Shown here one piece after another: positions 1-8,430 of a stretch of DNA of 64,000 bases (positions within the stretch are counted from its first letter, which is position 1; each line of letters opens with the position of its first letter). Source of the DNA: Kribbella sp. NBC_01245 (lineage in GTDB: Bacteria > Actinomycetota > Actinomycetes > Propionibacteriales > Kribbellaceae); contig NZ_CP108487.1 of NCBI RefSeq assembly GCF_036226525.1, forward strand, positions 7,874,001 through 7,938,000, read 5' to 3'. Under the pieces are notes generated by a model. The model was not told the DNA's origin, did no database searches, and saw nothing but the letters and a program-made list of their open reading frames with translations. The position numbers and the translations under genes were made by a program.

Positions 1-1
1 C

Positions 2-238
2 AGCGGTGGTGCGGAGCTGGTCCAGTTGCGGCATGACGACAGCGGTCTGCCGAAGGTGCAGGGGCAGGCGCCGCTGGAGCCCGACGAGAACGGCAAGACC
101 TGGCTGGACGAGGCGGTGGACGAGGCGGCCGCGATGGTGCGCAAGGAGGAGTTCGTGGCCAAGCGGAATGACGGCTGCGCCCGGTGCCAGGTGCGGCCGA
201 TGTGCCCGATTCAGCCCGAAGGCCGGGAGATCGTCTGA
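2..238 (+). CDS. adnA: AdnA-like helicase-nuclease subunit, C-terminal end (partial)
   Basis: This is the last 78 residues of a protein that begins before the window; the frame is open from base 2 to the TGA at 236-238. The tail contains CARCQVRPMCP, which looks like the terminal cysteines of the Fe-S-bound RecB-type nuclease domain found in AddB and AdnA proteins. The next gene starts inside its stop codon (TGATG at 236-240), so the two are translationally coupled. In mycobacteria adnA lies directly upstream of adnB, and the encoded heterodimer resects double-strand breaks. The subunit name is inferred from that order; only the tail is visible. Confidence 0.72.
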   Translation, partial: SGGAELVQLRHDDSGLPKVQGQAPLEPDENGKTWLDEAVDEAAAMVRKEEFVAKRNDGCARCQVRPMCPIQPEGREIV

Positions 239-3200
239 TGCGGGTGACGTTGACGACGCCGGCGGAGCTCTGCGATCTGCTCGGCATTCCCTTCAGCGAT
301 CAGCAGTTGCAAGCCATCACCGCACCACTCTCGCCAGGCGTGATCGTGGCCGGTGCGGGTTCGGGAAAGACGACGGCGATGGCCGCACGCGTGGTCTGGC
401 TGATCTGCACCGGACAGGTCAAACCCGAGGAAGTGCTCGGTCTGACCTTCACGAAGAAGGCGGCCAACGAGCTCGACGTGCGGATCCGCGACGATCTGAC
501 CAAGGCCGGCGTACTGGGTCTGCCGCTGCGGTCCGACGTCCCGCCCGTGCTGGCCGCCCATCTGCGCAGCGGCCTGGACGAGGTGGAGGAAGCAGGCGAG
601 CCGGTCGTGTCGACGTACCACGCCTTCGCGGGCGCGCTGATCGCCGAACACGGGCTGCGGTTGGGCCTCGAACCGGATGTGCGCGTCCTCGCCGACGCGA
701 CGCGATTCCAATTGGCGGGTCGGGTCGTACGGCGATCTGATGGGCCGATTCGCTTTGCCTCACACCATGTGCCGACCCTCGTGAACAGCCTGCTCGCGCT
801 CGACGGCGAGCTGGCGGATCACCTCGTGCGCGCGGAGGACATCCGGTCGCATGACGAGGCTGTCCGGTCCGAGGTGGCTGCCGCGCGGAAGCAGACCGTC
901 GAGGTGAAGAAGCTGGCCGAGACCGCGTTGAAGCGTGGGGAGATCCTGCAGCTCGTCGAGGAGTATCAGGCGTACAAGGTCGAGCGGGGTGTGGTCGACT
1001 TCGCGGACCAGATGGCGCTGGGGGCGCGGCTGGCGGAGGAGTGTCCTGAGGTGCCGGTGATCGAGCGGGCGCGGTTCAAGGTCGTGCTGCTGGACGAGTA
1101 TCAGGACACTTCGGTTTCGCAGCGGCGGATGTTGACGGCTTTGTTCACGGGTCCGTCTTCTGAGGCGGGTCGCGGGCATGCGGTCACGGCGGTGGGTGAT
1201 CCGTGTCAGGCGATTTACGGCTGGCGTGGCGCGTCGGTCGCCAACCTGGACGAGTTCCCCTTGCACTTCCCGCAAGTGGACGGGTCGCCTGCCCATCGGT
1301 ACGTCCTGAGCGTGAACAGGCGATCCGGCAGCGCCATCCTGGCCGCCGCGAACCAGCACGCCACCGAGTTGTACGAGCGTCACCCCGGCGTCATCCCGCT
1401 TGAGGCGCCGTCTAACGCGCCGACTGGTGCCATCACCGTTGGGTTGTTCGAGACGCGCTCGCAGGAGATCGAGTGGGTCGCGGACTCGATCGTCGCCGCG
1501 CACAAGACGACGGGCCGCCGGTGGAAGGACATCGGTATCCTGATGCGGACGAACGTCGATCTGTCCGCGGTGCACGAAGCCTTGATCTCGCGGCGGGTCC
1601 CGGTCGAGGTCGTCGGTCTTGGCGGACTGCTGGCGCTGCCCGAGGTGGTCGACGTCGTCGCCACCTTGCAGGCGGTCAACGACTTGACGGCGAATGCGGC
1701 GATGCTGCGCATCCTCACCGGACCGCGCTATCGGATCGGTCATCGCGACCTCGCGCTTTTGGCCAACCGGGCACGAAGGCTGGCCGACTCGGGAGATCGT
1801 CCGGCCGCGGATGACCTGGTGGCGGCGCTCGACGCGGCCGTCGCCGGGATGGACTCGACCGAGGTCATCTCGCTCGCGGAAGCCGTCGACGATCCGGGCC
1901 CGGAGACGTGGGGGTATTCGGCCGAGGCGTTGGTCCGGTTCAAGGAGCTCTCTCTTGAACTGCGCGAGTTGCGCGCGCATGCGGGGGAGCCGTTGCTGGA
2001 CCTGGTCCGCCGGGTGATCTCGACGATCGGGCTCGACGTCGAGCTGACCGCCACCCCGGCGCACGTGGACGCGGGTCGCCGGGATCATCTCGCCGCCTTC
2101 CTCGATGCGGTCGGGAGTTTCGTCTCCACGGACTCGAGTGGTTCGCTCGACGGCCTGCTCGCGTATCTCGCGGCCGAGGAGGAGTACGCAGCCGGGCTCG
2201 ACCTCGCCGTGCCGAGCGAGGCGGACTCGGTCAAGCTGCTCACCACCCATCGGTCCAAGGGGTTGGAGTGGCCGGTCGTCTTCGTACCGACTTTGGTGAA
2301 CAAGGTCTTCCCGAGCGACCGCGGCCGGGAGAAGTGGACCACCAACGCGAAGGTGCTGCCGTGGCCGTTGCGCGGTGACGCCGACACGTTGCCTGAGATT
2401 GGGGATTTGTCGAACGCTGGACTGAAGGACTTCGCCGAGGCGTGCAAGGAGGTCAACTCGCTGGAGGAGCGCCGCCTTGGGTATGTCGCGTTCACGCGTG
2501 CCAAGGAAGTGCTGATCGCCACGGGCCACTGGTGGGGACCCACGCAAAAACGCCCGCGCGGCCCCTCGTCGTACCTGGAATTGCTGCGTCGGCACGCGGG
2601 CGATCGCGTCGTCGCTTGGGCGGAGACGCCGGACCCCGAGGTGGAGAACCCCGAGCTCGCCGAGCAGACCCAGGCCGCGTGGCCCGCGCCGTTGGACGTC
2701 GATGCTCGGGCGCGTCGGCTCGAGGCCGTGGAGCTGGTGCGGCACGCCCAGGCGTACGGGCCGGACGAGGACAACGAGGCGGACCTCCTCCTCGACGAGG
2801 CCGCGACCGTGGCCCGGTGGGACTCCGAGATCGAGCGCCTGCTGTCGGAAGCTCGGGAAAGCCGGAGCCGCAAGGCGTACGACGTGGAGCTGCCCGCCGC
2901 GTTGTCGGCGACCCAGGTGATGCGCCTCGCGAAAGACCCGGACGGCCTCGCCGCCGAACTCGCCCGCCCGATGCCGCGAAAGCCCAACCGGGCGGCACGA
3001 TTCGGCACGCGCTTCCATGCCTGGGTCGAGACGTACTTCGGCCAGCAACTACTACTCGATCCGGACGACCTCCCAGGCGCGGCCGACGAGGACATCGTCG
3101 ACGACACGGACCTCACCGAACTGATGGACGCCTTCCGCGACGGCCCATACGGCGAGTTGATGCCCCACGAGATCGAGGCCCCCTTCGCGTTGGCCATCGG

Positions 3201-3486
3201 CGGACGAATGATCCGCGGCCGCATCGACGCCGTCTACCGCGTAACCCGGCCGGACGGCTCCCGCGGCTACGACGTCATCGACTGGAAAACCTCCCGCAGC
3301 GAAACCGCCGACCCCCTCCAACTAGCCATCTACCGAATCGCCTGGGCCGAACTAGTAGGCATCCCCGTCGACCAGGTCGGCGCCGCCTTCTACTACGTCC
3401 GCACCGGCGACGTAATCCGCCACCCCAACCTCCCCAACCGCCCCCAGTTGGTCGCGCTGTTGGACGGCGCGTCGTCACCGCACTAG
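238..3486 (+). CDS. adnB: UvrD/Rep-family helicase-nuclease, AdnB-like
   Basis: This 1082-aa protein has an N-terminal superfamily 1 helicase motor and a C-terminal RecB-family nuclease. Visible motifs are Walker A GAGSGKT (residues 39-45), Walker B LLDEYQD (about 284-290), GDPCQAIYGWRGA (about 321), a TTHRSKGLEW motif (about 670), VAFTRAK (about 750), and the nuclease core GRIDAVY (about 994) followed by VIDWKTS (about 1013). The length fits AdnB (about 1100 aa in mycobacteria). The ATG at 238 overlaps the stop of the preceding gene by one base and is preferred over the GTG-type start at 184. AdnAB resects DNA double-strand breaks before recombination. It is followed by a convergent Uma2 gene. 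Confidence 0.9.
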   Translation: MRVTLTTPAELCDLLGIPFSDQQLQAITAPLSPGVIVAGAGSGKTTAMAARVVWLICTGQVKPEEVLGLTFTKKAANELDVRIRDDLTKAGVLGLPLRSDVPPVLAAHLRSGLDEVEEAGEPVVSTYHAFAGALIAEHGLRLGLEPDVRVLADATRFQLAGRVVRRSDGPIRFASHHVPTLVNSLLALDGELADHLVRAEDIRSHDEAVRSEVAAARKQTVEVKKLAETALKRGEILQLVEEYQAYKVERGVVDFADQMALGARLAEECPEVPVIERARFKVVLLDEYQDTSVSQRRMLTALFTGPSSEAGRGHAVTAVGDPCQAIYGWRGASVANLDEFPLHFPQVDGSPAHRYVLSVNRRSGSAILAAANQHATELYERHPGVIPLEAPSNAPTGAITVGLFETRSQEIEWVADSIVAAHKTTGRRWKDIGILMRTNVDLSAVHEALISRRVPVEVVGLGGLLALPEVVDVVATLQAVNDLTANAAMLRILTGPRYRIGHRDLALLANRARRLADSGDRPAADDLVAALDAAVAGMDSTEVISLAEAVDDPGPETWGYSAEALVRFKELSLELRELRAHAGEPLLDLVRRVISTIGLDVELTATPAHVDAGRRDHLAAFLDAVGSFVSTDSSGSLDGLLAYLAAEEEYAAGLDLAVPSEADSVKLLTTHRSKGLEWPVVFVPTLVNKVFPSDRGREKWTTNAKVLPWPLRGDADTLPEIGDLSNAGLKDFAEACKEVNSLEERRLGYVAFTRAKEVLIATGHWWGPTQKRPRGPSSYLELLRRHAGDRVVAWAETPDPEVENPELAEQTQAAWPAPLDVDARARRLEAVELVRHAQAYGPDEDNEADLLLDEAATVARWDSEIERLLSEARESRSRKAYDVELPAALSATQVMRLAKDPDGLAAELARPMPRKPNRAARFGTRFHAWVETYFGQQLLLDPDDLPGAADEDIVDDTDLTELMDAFRDGPYGELMPHEIEAPFALAIGGRMIRGRIDAVYRVTRPDGSRGYDVIDWKTSRSETADPLQLAIYRIAWAELVGIPVDQVGAAFYYVRTGDVIRHPNLPNRPQLVALLDGASSPH

Positions 3487-3555
3487 TCCGCCGCCACCTC
3501 GCCGTACGCCTCACGCCGCCGCCCCACGCCATACGCCATTGACGCTCGGCGCCCT

Positions 3556-3656
3556 TCTTTTGCGTTCATTCGTCGGAATCCGCCCTCGCCAGCACAGTGG
3601 ACCGGTGCCCGACCGCGGCGGGACGAGGGCGGATTCCGACGAATGAACGCGAAGGA
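3556..3656. repeat. 27-bp perfect inverted repeat in a convergent intergenic region
   Basis: Bases 3562-3588 are the exact reverse complement of 3624-3650, with a 35-nt loop. The stem extends outward to 3556/3656 with two G-T pairs. It lies in the 337-bp gene-free stretch 3487-3823 between the convergent adnB and Uma2 genes. There is no U-tract, so it could be a transcription barrier, an RNA-stabilising hairpin or a dispersed palindromic repeat. I see no coding sequence in this stretch. Confidence 0.75.
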
Positions 3657-3772
3657 CGTTGGCGGACGCGTCCCGGATCACGAGCAACGCGGACGGTTCC
3701 CATGGAACTTGCACACCCTCGACCAATTTGGGGATAACAATCCCGCGAAGTGCCTCGAAGCGCTGCCTGTGG

Positions 3773-3825
3773 AAGCCCTTCCGCGAGTGGTCATGTCATG
3801 ACGCGACCAGTCGCGGAAGGGGCTT
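3773..3825. terminator. Hairpin at the 3' end of the Uma2 gene
   Basis: The arm AAGCCCTTCCGCGA (3773-3786) pairs with TCGCGGAAGGGGCTT (3811-3825) with a single bulged base. An inner CATG/CATG segment can also pair. The Uma2 stop codon (3824-3826) lies in the right arm. It probably ends transcription from one or both convergent genes. Confidence 0.55.
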
Positions 3826-4357
3826 AGCGCACTAGGTCGGCTGGGACGAGGCGTATGTCGTACGGGGTGGTTGTTTTGAAGGCGTCCTGGCCCTTGACGT
3901 TGGCTCGCTCGACGTAGGTGTCGTTCTCGAGTTCTAGGACGGTCAGTTCTTCGGCGGCGGGGTCGAACAGCCAGTACGACGGCACGCCCGCTTCTTTGTA
4001 CAGGCTGCGTTTGAGTAGCAGGTCTGATGATCGCGTCACCGATGACACGACCTCCACCAGGAGCAGCGGTGGCTTGTCGATGTAGAGCAGGCCGACGTCG
4101 GTCCGGTGCAGCACCATCAGGTCTGGCAGTAGCGAGCGTCCATACGTCGGGCGGTAGGACAAAGGTGAGGTGAAGAGCTCGAGCTCGGCCGGCAGATTGC
4201 GATCCAGCCAGCGGAACATCTGGGCTACCGCGCGCTGATGTTCTGGCAACGGCGTTGGTGTCACGATCCGCATGCCGTCGACCAGTTCGTAGTACGCGCC
4301 GTTGCCGGCCGGGTCGGCGATGGGTGGGGCGATGTCGCTTGGGGGAGGTGTGTGCAC
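3824..4357 (-). CDS. Uma2-family (DUF820) restriction-endonuclease-like protein
   Basis: This 177-aa protein matches the Uma2/DUF820 fold, a PD-(D/E)XK-like family abundant in cyanobacteria and actinobacteria. Family signatures are LVDGMRIVTPTP near the N-terminus, LLPDLMV (about residues 83-89) and LLLVEVVSS followed by KRSLYKEAGVPSYWLFDP, in which the D...E-x-V core would supply the nuclease acidic residues. The start is a GTG (4355-4357). The gene stands alone, convergent with adnB and downstream of desC-desD on the same strand. The cellular role of bacterial Uma2 proteins is not established; some are linked to mobile elements. Confidence 0.8.
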   Translation of the reverse strand: MHTPPPSDIAPPIADPAGNGAYYELVDGMRIVTPTPLPEHQRAVAQMFRWLDRNLPAELELFTSPLSYRPTYGRSLLPDLMVLHRTDVGLLYIDKPPLLLVEVVSSVTRSSDLLLKRSLYKEAGVPSYWLFDPAAEELTVLELENDTYVERANVKGQDAFKTTTPYDIRLVPADLVR

Positions 4358-4454
4358 GTCCCGAGGTTGCCTGCGGCGACGGCGTTGGGGGAGGGCAGGT
4401 CGACGATCTGCCCGCGCGTTCCCCTGGTTGCCCCCGCGCGGACAGATCGTCGGG

Positions 4455-6236
4455 TCAGGTGGTGGTGAGGGGGTTGTCGAGGGTGCCGATGAACTGGAGG
4501 CTGCCGGCTACGTCGGTGAGGTCGACCATCTGCTGGTTGTTGCGCAGTTGCAGGCGGTTCAGGCAGGACAGGGCGAACTCGGGCGCGAAGATGTCGTAGC
4601 GGGCGAAGGCCTCGGCGAGATCGGGATTGGCCTGCTGGTAGTCGCGGATCGCGTCGGTCACCACCGACCAGAAGGCCTCGGGAGTGAGCAGGCCTTCGGC
4701 ATCGAGTTGCGGGCTGAGGAACCGGAAGATGCAGTCGACGACATCGGTGAAGATGCTCAGCAACTTCTCGTCCTCGGGCACCTCGGCGCGAACCCGTTCG
4801 GCCGCTTCGGGCAGTGGCGTGTCCGGGCTGAGGACGGCGATCTCCTCCGCGATGTCCTTCATGATCACGCGGGTCGGGACGGCGTCTTTGAGTACGAGGA
4901 TGAGGTTCTCGCCGTGCGGCATGAACACCAGCTCGTAGTTGTAGAAGCAGTGCAGCAGCGGCACCAGATACGCGTCGACGTACGTCCGGAACCACGCCTG
5001 CGGGGTCAGACCCGATTCGCGGATCAGCGCGGCGGCGAGGGACTTGCCGTGGCGGTCGACGTGCAAGAGGCTCGTCATCGAGGCCAGCCGCTCGCCCTCG
5101 CCGAGCTGGGGGACCGGGCTCTCGCGCCAAAGCGCCGACAGCATCTTGCGGTACGGCGAGGTCTTCTCGGTCGCCGCCTCGTAGTAGCTGTTGTGGTAGC
5201 CGATGGCGGCGATCTCGCGAAGCACCGTGAAGCCGTACCGCTTGAGCACCAGGTCGTTCTCGACGAGGCCGTAGACCCAGTCGTTGATCGCCGGAGTGGC
5301 CTGCATGTACGTCGGGCTGAGGCCGCGCATGAACCCCATGTTCAGCACGGACAACGCCGTCTTCACGTAGTTGCGCTCGGGATGCGAACGGTTGAAGAAG
5401 GTCCGGATCGACTGCTGCGCCTGGTAGTCGTCGTCGCTCTCGCCGAGGTAGATGATGTGCCGCTGGGCCACATCCGCCGCGAACGTGATGGAGGTCTTGT
5501 TCTCCCACTGCCAGGGATGCACCGGCATCAGGTGGTAGTCGGCCGGGTTGCCGCCGGCCTCGGTGATGCGTGCCGCGAATCGGCCCAGCACCTCGGGCCC
5601 GAGCTCGGAACGCAACAGCTGCTCATAATCGAGAGCACTGCTCACGGAAACGCTCGTCCGGTCTCGCCGTACGCCGATCCAGACCAGCCGCACGGCCGCA
5701 CCGGCCTCGGGCGCGAAGGCCCGGTAGTCGGTCACCCCGAAGCCGAGCCGCCCGTTGTTAGCGACGAAACACGGGTGGCCCTCGGTCATCGCCGACTCGA
5801 TCGTCTGGAAGTCGGCCGTCGCCAGCTCCGCCGCGGTCAGATCGGCTTTCGCCAGCTTGTACGCCGAACTGGCCAGCGTGCTGGAGATCTCCTCCAGATA
5901 GACCGGCAACATCTCCGTGCCGATCCCGAGCTGCTCGTGGAACTCCGTGATGAAGTCCAGCGCGTCGATCCGCGCGGGCTGCCCGTCCACCGTGCGGGTG
6001 ATGCTCGCCGCCGAGACCTCCCAGTGGTTGAGCGGATAACGCCCCGCGCTGAACCGGTAGACGCTGGCCGGCCCGGTCACGACGTACTCCTCACCATCGA
6101 CCACCGGCTCGAACAGCCGCTCATGGATGAACTCGGCGAGCGCCTTGCGGACCAGCGCCCGGTTCGCGATCGCCCAGTTGTCCGGCGTCAGGTGACCGGT
6201 GTCGGTCGCGCTGGCGGTTTCGGTGAAGGTCATCAA
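4455..6236 (-). CDS. desD: NIS siderophore synthetase, DesD-like (IucA/IucC family)
   Basis: This 593-aa protein has the IucA/IucC-family ATP-dependent condensation domain and C-terminal FhuF-like region typical of NRPS-independent siderophore synthetases. Motifs include TEGHPCFVANNGRLGFG (around residue 160), HPWQWENK (around 243) and SHPERNYVKTALSVLNMG. Length and motifs match DesD, which joins N-hydroxy-N-succinyl-cadaverine units into desferrioxamine. Its ATG overlaps the stop of the upstream acyltransferase gene by 4 nt (ATGA), so the two are coupled. Control is probably by the iron box upstream of desC. The decarboxylase and monooxygenase partners (DesA, DesB) are not in the window, so the exact product is uncertain. 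Confidence 0.9.
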   Translation of the reverse strand: MMTFTETASATDTGHLTPDNWAIANRALVRKALAEFIHERLFEPVVDGEEYVVTGPASVYRFSAGRYPLNHWEVSAASITRTVDGQPARIDALDFITEFHEQLGIGTEMLPVYLEEISSTLASSAYKLAKADLTAAELATADFQTIESAMTEGHPCFVANNGRLGFGVTDYRAFAPEAGAAVRLVWIGVRRDRTSVSVSSALDYEQLLRSELGPEVLGRFAARITEAGGNPADYHLMPVHPWQWENKTSITFAADVAQRHIIYLGESDDDYQAQQSIRTFFNRSHPERNYVKTALSVLNMGFMRGLSPTYMQATPAINDWVYGLVENDLVLKRYGFTVLREIAAIGYHNSYYEAATEKTSPYRKMLSALWRESPVPQLGEGERLASMTSLLHVDRHGKSLAAALIRESGLTPQAWFRTYVDAYLVPLLHCFYNYELVFMPHGENLILVLKDAVPTRVIMKDIAEEIAVLSPDTPLPEAAERVRAEVPEDEKLLSIFTDVVDCIFRFLSPQLDAEGLLTPEAFWSVVTDAIRDYQQANPDLAEAFARYDIFAPEFALSCLNRLQLRNNQQMVDLTDVAGSLQFIGTLDNPLTTT

Positions 6237-6829
6237 CCTGCCTCGTTCATCCGTACGGCGTTCAGGTACTGCTCGCGGGTGCAGAAGCTCAACCAGGCCT
6301 TCTTGTCACCGGGCAGCTCGACGATGCTGTCCTTGCGGAAGCCCATCCGGTCATTGAGAGCGTGGATCTTGGTGTTGTGCACGTCGGGCTCGACCACCAC
6401 CCGCGCGACCGTCGGGTCGCAGAACAGGTAGTCCATGATCGTGGCGAACACCGCCGTGGTGAACCCGGCGATCGGCTGCTCCGCGGGCCCCACCAGCACG
6501 TGCATGCCGATATCGCCGGGCTGCACGTCGTACGTCAGCCCGACCGGGTCGTGAGCCGGTGCATAGCGCTCCATCAGGAATGCCGGCCGCCCGTCGTGCT
6601 CACCGATGAAGGCGTGGTGATGCCCCGACTGCTCGATCCGCTCGTACTCCGCGCGAACCTCGTCGAGGCCGGCCGTCAGCAGGCCCCAGTACTTCGCATA
6701 CGGCTGCGTCACCCACCCGTGCAGCAGCTCGGTGTGCTGGTCCAGGTCGAAAGGTCGAAGACTGAGCGAACCGACCCCGGCCACATAGTGGCGGAAGAGC
6801 GGCTCGTGCTGGGCGGCGCGAGGCATCAT
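6233..6829 (-). CDS. desC: GNAT-type siderophore acyltransferase, DesC/IucB-like
   Basis: This 198-aa protein belongs to the acyl-CoA N-acyltransferase group that acylates hydroxylamines in hydroxamate siderophore synthesis (IucB, AlcB, DesC). Visible features are an N-terminal SLRPFDLDQHTELLHGW segment, HHAFIGEHDGRPAFLMERY, a central GDIGMHVLVGP, and the acetyl-CoA-binding stretch RVVVEPDVHNTKIHALNDRMGF near residue 140. It is the first gene of a two-gene operon with desD. An iron-box-like palindrome lies about 30 nt upstream, so expression is likely repressed by a DmdR/IdeR-type regulator when iron is plentiful. Confidence 0.87.
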   Translation of the reverse strand: MMPRAAQHEPLFRHYVAGVGSLSLRPFDLDQHTELLHGWVTQPYAKYWGLLTAGLDEVRAEYERIEQSGHHHAFIGEHDGRPAFLMERYAPAHDPVGLTYDVQPGDIGMHVLVGPAEQPIAGFTTAVFATIMDYLFCDPTVARVVVEPDVHNTKIHALNDRMGFRKDSIVELPGDKKAWLSFCTREQYLNAVRMNEAG

Positions 6830-6858
6830 CGTCTGCTTTCGAGGTAGGCGGTACCCGG

Positions 6859-6877
6859 TTAGCTAAGGCTTACCTTA
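6859..6877 (-). promoter_or_regulatory. Iron box (DmdR/IdeR-type operator) for desC-desD
   Basis: TTAGCTAAGGCTTACCTTA is an imperfect 19-bp palindrome close to the actinobacterial iron box TTAGGTTAGGCTAACCTAA. It lies 30 nt upstream of the desC start, where bound repressor would block the promoter. Confidence 0.8.
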
Positions 6878-7060
6878 GTTGATGCTCGCCACCCCGGCCA
6901 AACCGCTCAGGTTTCTTGGTTCTGTGATCTGACCGGGCAGACGCGGGGGCGGGCGCTGGTCGAAGGTGGGATACGTGTTGCTGGCCCGGTGAGTGAGGCC
7001 GCTGTGAGGACGGGCGCTGTGAGCGTTCTGACCCAGTGCCTCAGAAGGGTGTGGTGACCG

Positions 7061-7549
7061 ATGACCGAGACAGCATCCATCGCCTGGACAAGACCCCAGC
7101 GCCGCCACGGACCGGCGGCGCCTCAGCGACCTCGGGGGTCGCTGAGCGTCGTGCCTCCCGCCGCGGCGCCGCCAGAGCCCTTGCTCACCCCGCCGAGCCC
7201 CGCCGCCATGCCCGGTCCGATCGCCGACACCATGCCCGGTCTGAGCCCCGACACCATGCCTGGTCCGATCGCCGACTCCATGCCCGGTCCGAGGCCCGGC
7301 ACCATCACCGGTCCGATCACCGACATGATCGCGAGGCTGGAGTTCGATCCGAGGGCGTTCACGCGGTTGGAGTTGCCGGCGCACGTCAGTGCCTGGGTGC
7401 AGGGCACCTGCTGCCGCGCCTGGCTGATCGGCCGTGTCCATTGTGCCGACGGCTGGATCGGCCTGGTTCAGTACGAGGACGGCACCGGCCGCGAGATCAC
7501 CACTCGAATCCCCGCCGACCTCATCACCCTCCCCACCCCGCTGCGATGA
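7061..7549 (+). CDS. Hypothetical protein with a Pro-rich repeat and a conserved C-terminal module
   Basis: This 162-aa protein has a disordered, Pro/Ala-rich N-terminal half and a folded-looking C-terminal half. Residues about 50-89 contain five degenerate 8-residue repeats of the type MPGPIADT. The C-terminal roughly 70 residues (ARLEFDPRAFTRLELP, CRAWLIGRVHCADGWIGLVQY, ITTRIPADLI) resemble a small actinobacterial module of unknown function. I chose this frame over overlapping ones because the conserved-looking C-terminus is in it. The ATG at 7061 has only a weak upstream purine run. It stands alone between the divergent desC and the GPP34 pair. Confidence 0.6.
   Translation: MTETASIAWTRPQRRHGPAAPQRPRGSLSVVPPAAAPPEPLLTPPSPAAMPGPIADTMPGLSPDTMPGPIADSMPGPRPGTITGPITDMIARLEFDPRAFTRLELPAHVSAWVQGTCCRAWLIGRVHCADGWIGLVQYEDGTGREITTRIPADLITLPTPLR
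7208..7327 (+). repeat. 24-bp in-frame minisatellite, five units
   Basis: Five tandem 24-bp units (starting at 7208, 7232, 7256, 7280 and 7304) vary around ATGCCCGGTCCGATCGCC plus GACACC. Each encodes one 8-residue repeat of the host protein, so copy-number change would keep the frame. Confidence 0.8.
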
Positions 7550-7670
7550 GCACGTGTCTCCCAGCTGGACAACCTGGCTTGGAGCACCTGCCGACCGGCC
7601 GTCGGGTAAGGCTTGCGGGTGATGCCGGAGGTAACCCGTGGGGTTGATGTCGGGCGAGGTTGTCGCGGGT

Positions 7671-7682
7671 TAGCGTCGGAGC
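7671..7682 (+). promoter_or_regulatory. Leaderless -10 element of first GPP34 gene
   Basis: TAGCGT (7671-7676) is followed by 6 nt and then the ATG, with no Shine-Dalgarno sequence, predicting transcription from the A of the start codon. Confidence 0.6.
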
Positions 7683-8363
7683 ATGTTGCTCGCCGAGGAC
7701 CTGCTGCTGCTGATGTACGACGACGAGTCAGGGAAGCCGCTGACCGGTAACCCCGGGCTCGACTATGCGCTGGCCGGCGCCGTACTGATCGAGTTGACCA
7801 TGCTCGGCAAGGTCGACGTGGCGGGCGCGGGGGAGGCGGTCAAGAAGGATCGGCTGATCGTGCGGGACGGCACGCCCACTGGCGACCCGCTGCTCGACGC
7901 CCGGCTGGCGCTGCTGACCGACCGCGAGGGCGCCAAGCCCAAGAACGTGCTCGACAAGGTTTCGAAGAAGCTTCGTGGCGAACTGCTGGCCAGGTTGAGT
8001 GAGAAGGGCGTGTTGCAGGCCGAGAAGGACAAGGTGCTCGGGCTGTTCCCGGTCACCCGCTGGCCGGCCAATGACGCGACCCACGAACTGCAGGTGCGCG
8101 CGGGGCTCGAGAGCGCCCTGAAGCTCGGCACGCAGCCGGACGACCGTACGGCGGCGCTGATCGCGTTGCTCCATGCCCTGAACGTCGTACCGAAGGTGGT
8201 CGCGGACTCGGTCGACAAGAAAGCCCTGAAGCGTCGCGCCAAGGAGATCGCCGAGTCGGCGTGGGCGGCCGACGCCGTTCGCCAAGCGGTCCAGGCAGTG
8301 CAGGCGGCGCTCACGGCCGCGATCGTGGTGAGCGCATCAGCGGGCGCGTCGTCTGGTTCGTGA
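7683..8363 (+). CDS. GPP34 (Golgi phosphoprotein 3-like) family protein, copy 1
   Basis: This 226-aa protein has the GPP34 fold: an N-terminal LLAEDLLLLMYDDESGK, then DYALAGAVLIELTMLGKV, PTGDPLLDARLALL, and a helical C-terminus with RTAALIALLHALNVVPKVV. In eukaryotes GPP34 proteins bind phosphatidylinositol-4-phosphate at the Golgi. Actinobacteria often carry several copies whose function is unknown. It is followed by a paralogue (8431-9195) sharing the same N-terminal motif and the same leaderless promoter layout, so the pair arose by tandem duplication. The C-terminus ends in a low-complexity Ala/Ser tail. A membrane-surface role is plausible but unproven. Confidence 0.85.
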   Translation: MLLAEDLLLLMYDDESGKPLTGNPGLDYALAGAVLIELTMLGKVDVAGAGEAVKKDRLIVRDGTPTGDPLLDARLALLTDREGAKPKNVLDKVSKKLRGELLARLSEKGVLQAEKDKVLGLFPVTRWPANDATHELQVRAGLESALKLGTQPDDRTAALIALLHALNVVPKVVADSVDKKALKRRAKEIAESAWAADAVRQAVQAVQAALTAAIVVSASAGASSGS

Positions 8364-8417
8364 ACCCTGAGCCGGTCTTCTTGTGCGCCGCCACGGTGTT
8401 TTCGGCCCCTCAGGCAG

Positions 8418-8430
8418 TAGCGTCGGTCAC
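8418..8430 (+). promoter_or_regulatory. Leaderless -10 element of second GPP34 gene
   Basis: TAGCGT (8418-8423) lies 7 nt before the ATG at 8431. The TAGCGTCGG context is the same as in the first copy, so the duplication included the promoter. Confidence 0.6.

Noticed and set aside
760..3048. 762-aa ORF on the minus strand
   Set aside because: Shadow of adnB; Arg/Gly/Leu-biased composition and no motifs.
4302..6431. 709-aa ORF on the plus strand
   Set aside because: It is antisense to desD, has highly skewed composition and no family motif. The opposite strand carries clear NIS synthetase motifs.
7208..7327. CRISPR array
   Set aside because: The repeats are contiguous 24-bp units without spacers and lie inside an ORF. 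No cas genes and no spaced repeats were seen anywhere in the window.
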